DNA from: VGWB01 sp964614245
GTDB taxonomy: Bacteria > Bacteroidota > Ignavibacteria > UBA10030
DNA: 5,660 bases
NCBI GenBank assembly: GCA_964614245.1
Contig: CAZTKU010000181.1
Location: 1-5,660 of the forward strand
Direction: 5' to 3'
Of the stretch, positions 1 through 5,522 are shown in pieces. How positions within the stretch are numbered: the first letter of the stretch is position 1; every line of letters starts with the position of its first letter. The notes beneath the pieces were generated by a model. It had not been told where the DNA came from and did not search any database. It worked only from the letters and a program-made list of their open reading frames with translations. The position numbers and the translations under genes were made by a program.

Positions 1-57
1 GAGAGTGACAGGTTGCTGTTTTCTTTCAACTTCGTTCCGGTGAATCTCTCGATTTTT

Positions 58-66
58 TGTTATATT
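58..66 (+). promoter_or_regulatory. Possible extended -10 promoter for the aconitase gene
   Basis: The sequence TGTTATATT reads as a TGn extension followed by TATATT, which matches the TATAAT consensus at 5 of 6 positions. It lies in the most AT-rich stretch of the leader, about 110 nt ahead of the aconitase start. No good -35 box is present at 16-18 nt spacing, which an extended -10 can tolerate. A second AT-rich motif, TACGTTTT at 71-78, resembles the Bacteroidota -7 element (TAnnTTTG), but no TTTG partner sits at the right distance. The exact start of transcription is therefore a guess. Confidence 0.3.
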
Positions 67-129
67 GATATACGTTTTTGCCACGCAAACCTCTCTCTTC
101 CGCGCCTGCGCTCGGAACGATTCTGGAGC

Positions 130-150
130 CAGCTCGTAGAAATTGAGCTG
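130..150 (+). other. Small hairpin in the aconitase leader
   Basis: CAGCTC at 130-135 pairs with GAGCTG at 145-150, giving a 6-bp stem around a 9-nt loop. A G-U pair could extend the stem inward by one step. It ends 12 nt before the Shine-Dalgarno site of the aconitase gene. A stem this short can occur by chance. It is recorded because it is the only clear fold seen near the ribosome site. Confidence 0.2.
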
Positions 151-174
151 ATCCGGCCTTTCAGGAGAAACGAC

Positions 175-2949
175 ATGGAATTGAAGGATAGTTATCAGAC
201 GAAGTCAACTCTTGCAGTAGGTGGTACGACCTACACAATTTTTTCCCTGAAGCGCCTCGACAAGGCCCTGTCCGGATCTCTCGACCGGCTCCCCGTCTCA
301 CTGAAAATCCTTCTTGAGAACCTGCTGCGTCAAGAGGATGGTAGAGTGGTTCGGCGGGAGGATATCGAAGCACTGGTACGGTGGGACGCAAAAGCCGCTC
401 CAGACAAGGAGATAGCCTTCATGCCTGCTCGGGTCCTGTTGCAGGACTTCACCGGCGTTCCGTGCGTTGTCGACCTCGCCGTGATGCGCGATGCGATGAT
501 CAAGATGGGTGGAGACCCGAACAAGATCAATCCGCTGCAGCCTGTCGATCTCGTGATCGACCACTCCGTGCAGGTGGATGAGTCTGGTTCCGGCTTCTCA
601 TTTCTCTTGAACGTGGAGAGGGAGTTCGAGCGAAACAAAGAACGCTATGCGTTCCTGCGATGGGGCCAACAGGCGTTCAAGAATTTCCGCGTCGTACCCC
701 CCGGCACAGGCATCGTACACCAGATCAACCTCGAGTATCTCGCAAAAGGAATCTTCACGAGCCAGAGAGATGGTGAGACTTGGGCGTATCCTGACACCCT
801 GGTCGGGACGGATTCGCACACGACGATGATCAACGGCCTCGGCGTCCTCGGGTGGGGCGTTGGCGGCATCGAGGCGGAGGCGGCCATGCTCGGCCAGCCC
901 ATTTCCATGCTCATCCCGCAAGTCGTTGGATTCAAACTCTCCGGAAAATTGCGCCCGGGCGCCACCGCTACAGACCTTGTCCTGGTGGTCACGCAAATGC
1001 TACGCAAGAAAGGTGTGGTGGGCAAGTTCGTTGAATTCCATGGGCCGGGGCTTTCGTCTCTTGGACTCGCCGATAGAGCTACGATTGCGAACATGTCGCC
1101 CGAATATGGAGCCACAATGGGCTTCTTCCCTGTAGATGAGGAGACGCTCAACTACCTTCGCTTCTCCGGCCGAAGTGCAGAACTCGTTGCTCTTGTCGAA
1201 GCGTACTGCAAAGAACAAGGGATCTTCCATTCACACAGTAGTCCCGAGCCTGAGTTCAGCGATACGCTCGAACTCGATCTGAGCTCCGTCGAGCCGAGCT
1301 TGGCAGGACCGAAGCGGCCGCAGGATCGTGTGCCGCTCTCCGAAGCGAAAGCCTCCTACCGAAAGTCTCTGGTCGAAATGCTCGAAGCAAAGGGCGTCGC
1401 CATCGATAAAGAGGCCGCCGCGTCGTGGGTGAACCGGGCCAATTCTGCCGAGGCACAAACGGCCGATCAGTCACTTGGCGCAACTTTCCTCAAAGCGGTC
1501 CCGGTTCAAAAGAACGGATCCCATTTTGAACTTTCCCACGGTTCGGTTGTCATCGCGGCCATTACGAGCTGCACCAACACCTCCAACCCTTCTGTGATGG
1601 TGGCAGCCGGACTACTGGCAAAGAAAGCCGTTGAACGCGGACTGAAATCAAAGCCGTGGGTGAAGACAAGTCTCGCCCCTGGCTCCAAGGTTGTCACCGA
1701 CTACCTGCATGAAGCCAAGCTCGATTGGTACCTTGATGAGCTCGGGTTCAACCTCGTCGGGTACGGTTGCACAACATGCATCGGCAATAGTGGACCACTC
1801 CCTGAACCGATTGCAAAAGCGATTCAGGATAACGACCTCGTTGCTGTGTCGGTACTTTCGGGTAATCGAAACTTCGAGGGGCGTGTGCACGCTCAGGTAC
1901 GCGCCAACTACCTCGCCTCACCCCCTCTCGTTGTGGCCTACGCCCTTGCAGGGACGATGAATTTCGACATACAGAATGAACCCCTTGGGACCGGGAACGA
2001 TGACAAACCTGTGTATTTGAGAGACATCTGGCCGTCACCAGATGAAGTTGAGTCGACCATTCGCACGTGCGTGAAATCTGAGATGTTTCACCAGCAGTAC
2101 TCGAACGTCTTCGAGGGAAGCAAGGAATGGAAGAATCTGCCCGTTCCCACCGGCCCCCGGTATGAGTGGGATGTGACCTCGACCTACATCAAAGCGGCTC
2201 CGTATTTCGAAGGCATGCCCAAAGAACCGCAAACCCCGAAGGATATCGTCGGTGCGAGGGTTCTCGCTCTGCTTGGCGATTCCGTCACGACGGATCACAT
2301 CTCTCCGGCTGGATCGATTTCGGTGAGCGGTCCAGCGGGTAAGTACTTGGTCGAGCGCGGTGTGGAAAAGAAAGACTTCAATCAATATGGTGCTCGTCGC
2401 GGGAACCACGAGGTAATGATGCGCGGCACGTTTGCCAACATCCGGCTGCGCAACTTGCTTGCTCCGGGAACAGAGGGAGGAGTGACAATTCATCCCTCCT
2501 CACGAGAACCCATCTCGATCTATGATGCGGCGATGAAGTATGGGAAAGAAAGAGTACCACTGATTGTGATCGCGGGAAAGGAATATGGCTCGGGCTCATC
2601 GCGCGACTGGGCCGCAAAAGGACCGCGCCTTCTCGGAGTGTGTGCGGTGATCGCCGAGAGCTTTGAGAGGATCCATCGAAGCAATTTGGTGGGGATGGGC
2701 GTCCTGCCGCTCCAATTCCAGGAAGGTCAAAACCCCAAGACCCTCGGGTTGACGGGATTTGAAGCCTACGCTATCGCGGACATTTCCAAGGGCTTGCATC
2801 CTGGGCAGAAGATGACGGTCAAAGCCACGGACGCCGACGGCAAGAGCAAGACCTTTACGGTCATCTCTCGGATTGACACACCGAATGAAGTTGATTATTA
2901 CAGGCACGATGGGATCCTGCAGTTCGTGCTTCGTTCTCTCTTGAGGTAA
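175..2949 (+). CDS. acnA: Aconitate hydratase, AcnA/IRP1 type
   Basis: This is a cytoplasmic iron-sulfur enzyme that interconverts citrate and isocitrate through cis-aconitate in the TCA and glyoxylate cycles. The protein has 924 residues, close to the usual 890-920 of the family. The [4Fe-4S] ligands are visible as C466 (SCTNTSNPS) and C532/C535 (GYGCTTCIG); the 66-residue and 3-residue spacings match those of animal IRP1. Other family motifs are LLQDFTGVP, the GTDSHTTM loop (211-218) and SGNRNFEGR. The C-terminal swivel domain follows, with GDSVTTDHISPAG from about 701 and KEYGSGSSRDW (802-812) containing the catalytic arginine R810. The ATG at 175 is chosen because AGGAG lies at 163-167, 7 nt upstream, and homology begins soon after. 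The frame stays open back to a TTG at 13, but that extension is not protein-like and runs through the likely promoter. A stem-loop follows the stop, so the gene appears to be transcribed alone. No damage or missing key residue is seen. Confidence 0.97.
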   Translation: MELKDSYQTKSTLAVGGTTYTIFSLKRLDKALSGSLDRLPVSLKILLENLLRQEDGRVVRREDIEALVRWDAKAAPDKEIAFMPARVLLQDFTGVPCVVDLAVMRDAMIKMGGDPNKINPLQPVDLVIDHSVQVDESGSGFSFLLNVEREFERNKERYAFLRWGQQAFKNFRVVPPGTGIVHQINLEYLAKGIFTSQRDGETWAYPDTLVGTDSHTTMINGLGVLGWGVGGIEAEAAMLGQPISMLIPQVVGFKLSGKLRPGATATDLVLVVTQMLRKKGVVGKFVEFHGPGLSSLGLADRATIANMSPEYGATMGFFPVDEETLNYLRFSGRSAELVALVEAYCKEQGIFHSHSSPEPEFSDTLELDLSSVEPSLAGPKRPQDRVPLSEAKASYRKSLVEMLEAKGVAIDKEAAASWVNRANSAEAQTADQSLGATFLKAVPVQKNGSHFELSHGSVVIAAITSCTNTSNPSVMVAAGLLAKKAVERGLKSKPWVKTSLAPGSKVVTDYLHEAKLDWYLDELGFNLVGYGCTTCIGNSGPLPEPIAKAIQDNDLVAVSVLSGNRNFEGRVHAQVRANYLASPPLVVAYALAGTMNFDIQNEPLGTGNDDKPVYLRDIWPSPDEVESTIRTCVKSEMFHQQYSNVFEGSKEWKNLPVPTGPRYEWDVTSTYIKAAPYFEGMPKEPQTPKDIVGARVLALLGDSVTTDHISPAGSISVSGPAGKYLVERGVEKKDFNQYGARRGNHEVMMRGTFANIRLRNLLAPGTEGGVTIHPSSREPISIYDAAMKYGKERVPLIVIAGKEYGSGSSRDWAAKGPRLLGVCAVIAESFERIHRSNLVGMGVLPLQFQEGQNPKTLGLTGFEAYAIADISKGLHPGQKMTVKATDADGKSKTFTVISRIDTPNEVDYYRHDGILQFVLRSLLR

Positions 2950-2952
2950 CAG

Positions 2953-2985
2953 AAAGACCTGACAGGTTTCAAAGACCTGTCAGGT
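2953..2985. repeat. Two direct copies of a 15-bp motif, 18-bp period
   Basis: AAAGACCTGACAGGT (2953-2967) and AAAGACCTGTCAGGT (2971-2985) agree at 14 of 15 positions and are separated by TTC. The single A/T difference is at the centre of the palindromic core CCTG-A/T-CAGG. A degenerate third copy, AGACCTGATAGG followed by GTTT, occurs at 3092-3107. I have an impression that similar motifs recur between genes in Bacteroidota-like genomes, but I cannot confirm that here. Confidence 0.6.
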
Positions 2986-2986
2986 C
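2956..2986 (+). terminator. Perfect 12-bp stem-loop after aconitase; terminator or interspersed palindrome
   Basis: GACCTGACAGGT (2956-2967) and ACCTGTCAGGTC (2975-2986) are exact inverted complements around a 7-nt loop, starting 6 nt after the aconitase stop. The 3' flank (ATTATTCTT) is only moderately T-rich, so a classical Rho-independent terminator is likely but not certain. Because the core motif is itself nearly palindromic, the two arms also form a direct repeat (see the separate entry). This double symmetry is more typical of a repeated extragenic element than of a simple terminator, and it may serve both roles. Confidence 0.65.
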
Positions 2987-3145
2987 GAGATTATTCTTCG
3001 CCCGACCCTCTTGATTCCTCAATGCGTATTCGGCCGCGGCATCCTTCGAAATTTTGAAGAATTCGTGAATCTTTTTGTCTGTTCTCGCATCAGACCTGAT
3101 AGGGTTTTGGCCGAAATCACCAAGAAACTCAAATAGGAGATAGCG

Positions 3146-3379
3146 ATGCCCATCTTCGACTACAAGTGTTCCGATTGCGACAAGACGTACGAGGTCTACC
3201 ACAAAGTGCGCGAAATGGCGGAGGATGTCATCTGCCCGGACTGCGGTTCATCAAATCACAAGAGGTTGATGTCGGTTCCCGCCATATCGTTCGCGGGAAA
3301 ATCAAACGCTGGTTCCTCGTCGGACTCCTCCTGCAAACCTGGCGGTAGTTGCTGCGGCGGAGCGTGTGAGATGAACTGA
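3146..3379 (+). CDS. FmdB-type zinc ribbon protein
   Basis: This 77-residue protein begins MPIFDYKC, the hallmark start of the FmdB/CxxC_CxxC_SSSS putative regulatory family. Two knuckles, C8-S-D-C11 and C30-P-D-C33, should bind one zinc ion. Residues 37-50 (NHKRLMSVPAISFA) match the family's conserved segment after the ribbon. The tail is rich in Ser, Gly and Cys, with four more cysteines (C63, C69, C70, C74). No signal peptide or membrane segment is seen, so it should be cytoplasmic. AGGAG at 3135-3139, 6 nt before the ATG, fixes the start. The family's biochemical role is not well established; the name comes from a gene near formamidase and a regulatory role has been proposed. It leads the five-gene run, 19 nt ahead of the first rhodanese gene. 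The family assignment is firm and the function is unknown. Confidence 0.88.
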   Translation: MPIFDYKCSDCDKTYEVYHKVREMAEDVICPDCGSSNHKRLMSVPAISFAGKSNAGSSSDSSCKPGGSCCGGACEMN

Positions 3380-3398
3380 TCTGAGTCGAGGAAAAGCG

Positions 3399-3818
3399 AT
3401 GAAAGAACGTTTGATCCTAGGAATTGTGCTCATCCTGTTGGCTGCTGCCGGGGGATGCGCGCAGCTGCGAGAGAAGAGGGATGACGCGCAATCCATTTCG
3501 GCTGCAGAGGCACGCAGGCTGATAGAACGTAACGCCAACGTCGTCGTTCTCGATGTGAGGACACCAGAGGAATGGAGGAGCTCAAGCGGTCATCTTCCGA
3601 ATTCTCTCCTGATCCCCATCCAAGACCTTGAGTCGCGTCTTAGCGATCTCGAGCCCTTTCGGGGGAAAACAATCATCACTTACTGCCGCTCAGGAAACCG
3701 CAGCGGCAGAGCTACAAAGATACTCGCCGAGAAGGGATTCAAAGCGCTGAATATGGAGGGGGGCATACTGAAGTGGAATGCTGAGCTGTTCCCCGTCGTC
3801 AAGGAGGTTATGCAATGA
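3399..3818 (+). CDS. Rhodanese-like sulfurtransferase, predicted lipoprotein
   Basis: Rhodaneses carry sulfane sulfur as a persulfide on an active-site cysteine and pass it to thiols or cyanide. This 139-residue protein has a single rhodanese domain at about 33-130. It contains LDVR (51-54), the active loop C96-R-S-G-N-R-S102 of normal sulfurtransferase length, and the closing GGILKW (121-126). The N-terminus has K2/R4, a hydrophobic run (5-18) and AGGC with C20 as the likely lipidated residue. The box is acceptable but not ideal, since Ala rather than Leu is at -3. The domain is therefore expected outside the cytoplasm on a lipid anchor; an uncleaved membrane anchor is the alternative. AGGA at 3389-3392 precedes the ATG by 6 nt. 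The stop overlaps the next gene's start as ATGA, and that gene encodes a second rhodanese of similar sequence. The in vivo sulfur donor and acceptor are unknown. Confidence 0.9.
   Translation: MKERLILGIVLILLAAAGGCAQLREKRDDAQSISAAEARRLIERNANVVVLDVRTPEEWRSSSGHLPNSLLIPIQDLESRLSDLEPFRGKTIITYCRSGNRSGRATKILAEKGFKALNMEGGILKWNAELFPVVKEVMQ
3801..3807 (+). promoter_or_regulatory. Strong ribosome binding site inside the end of the first rhodanese gene
   Basis: AAGGAGG lies 7 nt before the ATG at 3815 and is a near-complete match to the anti-Shine-Dalgarno consensus. It sits within the last codons of the upstream gene, whose stop overlaps this start. The second rhodanese is therefore likely to be made by coupled re-initiation and at a high rate. 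Confidence 0.75.
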
Positions 3819-4201
3819 CGGGTGAGCTATTGTTCTACGTCCTTCTTAGCATCATTGGTGTGTTCTATGTTCGTAAGGTTCTTTTAGCTCGCTCCGTTCA
3901 GCACTACAGTGCAGCCGAAGTGCAGGAAAAGCTTCGTGATCTGCGCAATGTGGTCCTGCTTGATGTCCGAACAGAGCGAGAATGGAGAGGACACCACATT
4001 AAAGGGGCAGTTCACATTCCGTTGCACGAACTTCAGCGACGAATTGATGAGCTAGAGAAACACAAGGGGAAAGAGGTTATTTGCTATTGCCACACCGGCA
4101 ACCGCAGTGTTTCAGCCGCAGTTAGACTGATGAAACTCGGATTTTCCGTCGCAAGCTTGAAAGGCGGTATCGCCGAATGGAATTTTCAACATCGCAAGTA
4201 G
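3815..4201 (+). CDS. Membrane-anchored rhodanese-like sulfurtransferase
   Basis: This 128-residue protein has an N-terminal membrane helix (about 5-19) followed by one rhodanese domain (about 30-124). Domain signatures are LLDVR (48-52), EWRGHHIKGAVHIP, the active loop C92-H-T-G-N-R-S98 and the closing GGIAEW (117-122). The helix is preceded by an acidic residue and followed by R20, K21 and R26. By the positive-inside rule the catalytic domain should face the cytoplasm, opposite to the predicted side of the preceding rhodanese. The two domains are clearly similar (SAAE, DVRT, GNRS and GGI-W are shared), but the active loops differ: RS after the catalytic Cys there, HT here. The start overlaps the upstream stop by 4 nt with a strong ribosome site. 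The 3' end overlaps the next gene by 25 nt. Sulfurtransferase activity is inferred from intact motifs; the partner is unknown. Confidence 0.9.
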   Translation: MTGELLFYVLLSIIGVFYVRKVLLARSVQHYSAAEVQEKLRDLRNVVLLDVRTEREWRGHHIKGAVHIPLHELQRRIDELEKHKGKEVICYCHTGNRSVSAAVRLMKLGFSVASLKGGIAEWNFQHRK

Positions 4202-4410
4202 CACGATGGACGAAACATGCACTTCCCGTGCTTCTCGGCGCGCTCGGAGGCTACGCCTACTACCTGTTCATCGGGTGTGCCGGTGGGGAGTGCCCGATAA
4301 CGAGCAGTCCGTGGAAAAGCACAGCCTATGGAGCATTGATGGGAGCAATATTCATCTTCGGCAACGCGAAGTCAAAAAGCACCATTAAAAGATCTCAATC
4401 AGGAGAATAG
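4177..4410 (+). CDS. Small two-helix membrane protein, DUF6132-like
   Basis: This 77-residue protein has membrane segments at about 15-33 and 49-63. The linker between them contains C34-AGGE-C39-P and then SSPWKSTAYGALMG. The GxAYY-FIGC-xxG-CPITS-P-xST-YGAL pattern is what I recall for the DUF6132 family, a protein of unknown function. Positive residues lie in the N-terminus (R10, K13) and the C-terminal tail (K65, K67, K71, R72). Both ends are therefore probably cytoplasmic and the two-cysteine loop faces outward. The ATG lies 25 nt inside the preceding rhodanese gene, in another frame, with AAGGCGG at 4161-4167, 9 nt upstream. No other in-frame start precedes the first helix. The close packing with two rhodaneses hints at a role with thiols or persulfides, which is inference only. 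A 60-residue frame beginning at 4206 is a shadow of this gene. Confidence 0.82.
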   Translation: MEFSTSQVARWTKHALPVLLGALGGYAYYLFIGCAGGECPITSSPWKSTAYGALMGAIFIFGNAKSKSTIKRSQSGE

Positions 4411-4413
4411 TAG

Positions 4414-4797
4414 ATGGGATATGGATTTTCAAAGACCGTATCGCTCTCGCACGAACGAGCCATCGAGCGAGTGACTGAGGAACTCAAGAAGGAAGGCTTC
4501 GGCGTGCTGACGACAATCGACGTGAGAGACACGCTCAAGAAGAAACTCAATGTGGATTTCAAAAAGTACGTGATCCTCGGGGCGTGCAGTCCTCCGTTTG
4601 CTCACAAGGCTCTCCAAATAGACGAGCAGATTGGCTTGCTCCTGCCATGCAACGTGATCGTGTATGAAAAGGAAGGGAAGACGGTCGTCGCTGCATTCGA
4701 TCCGATCTCGATGACGAAGGTGATGGACAACGAGTTGGTGCGGCCTGTAGCAGAGGAAGTGAAGCAGAAGCTCCAGCGGGTCATTGACTCGGTGTAG
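4414..4797 (+). CDS. DUF302 family protein
   Basis: This 127-residue protein covers the usual length of a DUF302 domain. Recognisable family segments are the N-terminal SHERAIERVTEELKKEGFGV, the stretch TIDVRDTLKKKL (34-45), GACSPPFAHKAL (56-67) and IGLLLPCNVIVYE (73-85). C58, H64 and C79 stand out as possible metal or redox residues, but no activity is established for the family as a whole. Neither a signal peptide nor a membrane segment is present, so the protein should be cytoplasmic. AGGAG at 4401-4405, inside the last codons of the upstream gene, is 8 nt before the ATG, and only 3 nt separate the two genes. DUF302 proteins often occur beside sulfur or redox genes, which fits the rhodanese neighbours. 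It is the last gene of the run. Confidence 0.9.
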   Translation: MGYGFSKTVSLSHERAIERVTEELKKEGFGVLTTIDVRDTLKKKLNVDFKKYVILGACSPPFAHKALQIDEQIGLLLPCNVIVYEKEGKTVVAAFDPISMTKVMDNELVRPVAEEVKQKLQRVIDSV

Positions 4798-4816
4798 CCG
4801 GGCCGTCCAACGAACT

Positions 4817-5482
4817 TCAAGAATCCATGTCGCTTAATTCGTCCTGCGCTCGCCTGGCGAAATCAGACCCGGGGAGAATTACGATTGCTTTTCGGAAGAG
4901 CTCTCGCGCCCTGTCATAATCATCGGCCCGCCTGAATGCCACACCACCGTAATAAAAGACCGCGGCCTTGAGCTGGCGAGTTTGATTGGGAAACTCCGGA
5001 TGTTTGAGGAGAATGATGAAGTCCTCAAGGGCGGTCTCGAGGCCTGCGAACTTTTCAGGCATATTGAGACTGTTTATTCCTCGCGTCAACCTCACCATCA
5101 TATCGTCGGGCGCCATGTCGACCGCCCGATCCATCTCCTTACCCCCCTCTCTGAGGTACTTCAACTTCGTGGGCGGCCACCACGCATCACGTGCGCGAAG
5201 TGTCCACAGGCTCCCCCTGTAAACCAGAGCTACCGCATTCGTCGAATCAAGTGCGAGCAATCTGTCGAAGCACGTAAACGCTTTCTCCACCGCGTCGTCG
5301 TCCCCCTGCATCCCAAGATCGTGATAGAGAACACCCAACTCCATCAGTGTCGCTTGATCGTCGGGACTCGTTCTCAGCCTTCCTTCGAGCTCTCGGACTT
5401 TGTCTTGCGCGCCTGCAAAATTGCCGAACGTGATGGAGAAGAGAACAAGAAGAAAAAGAAGGGCGGTAAAACGCTGGTTCAT
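4817..5482 (-). CDS. Secreted TPR-repeat-like protein, unknown function
   Basis: This 221-residue protein has a clear Sec signal peptide: MNQR, a hydrophobic core (about 8-20) and a likely cut after AGA at 25. The mature part is helical with tetratricopeptide-like features. One unit is near 42-79 (ATLMELGVLYHDLGM then AFTCFDRLLALDS), another near 82-125 and a well-formed last unit near 174-206 (YYGGVAFRRADDYDRARELFRKAI). It should act in the periplasm or envelope, probably as a protein-binding scaffold; no catalytic motif is seen. The ATG at 5482 is chosen because AAGGA (5492-5488 on this strand) is 5 nt upstream and the signal peptide begins there. The frame is open to an ATG at 5578, but that 32-residue extension is rich in Arg and Pro and overlaps the preceding gene. 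The gene converges on the DUF302 gene with a 19-nt gap. It follows another gene by 40 nt, so the two are probably co-transcribed. Confidence 0.83.
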   Translation of the reverse strand: MNQRFTALLFLLVLFSITFGNFAGAQDKVRELEGRLRTSPDDQATLMELGVLYHDLGMQGDDDAVEKAFTCFDRLLALDSTNAVALVYRGSLWTLRARDAWWPPTKLKYLREGGKEMDRAVDMAPDDMMVRLTRGINSLNMPEKFAGLETALEDFIILLKHPEFPNQTRQLKAAVFYYGGVAFRRADDYDRARELFRKAIVILPGSDFARRAQDELSDMDS

Positions 5483-5522
5483 AGACTTCCTTGCGCCAAG
5501 ACTCGGTATTTCTCCACGGCCT

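Noticed and set aside
13..174. N-terminal extension of aconitase from a TTG at 13
   Set aside because: The 54 extra residues do not resemble the family and run through the likely promoter. A good ribosome site precedes the ATG at 175, and 924 residues already exceeds the usual length slightly.
2035..2493. 152-codon minus-strand frame within aconitase
   Set aside because: It is a shadow of a strongly conserved coding region on the other strand, with no start signal or recognisable protein.
3075..3103. Possible promoter TTGTCT-17 nt-GATAGG before the five-gene run
   Set aside because: The boxes match the consensus at only 4 of 6 and 3 of 6 positions, and the -10 falls within the degenerate repeat copy. 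A promoter must exist in or near this interval, but I cannot place it.
2969..3202. 77-codon minus-strand frame across the intergenic region
   Set aside because: It overlaps the start of the FmdB gene and ends inside the palindromic repeat. I recognise no family. It could hide a decayed gene remnant, but nothing supports a working gene.
4798..4816. Shared terminator between the convergent DUF302 and TPR-type genes
   Set aside because: The 19-nt gap holds no stem longer than 3-4 bp and no T-tract on either strand.
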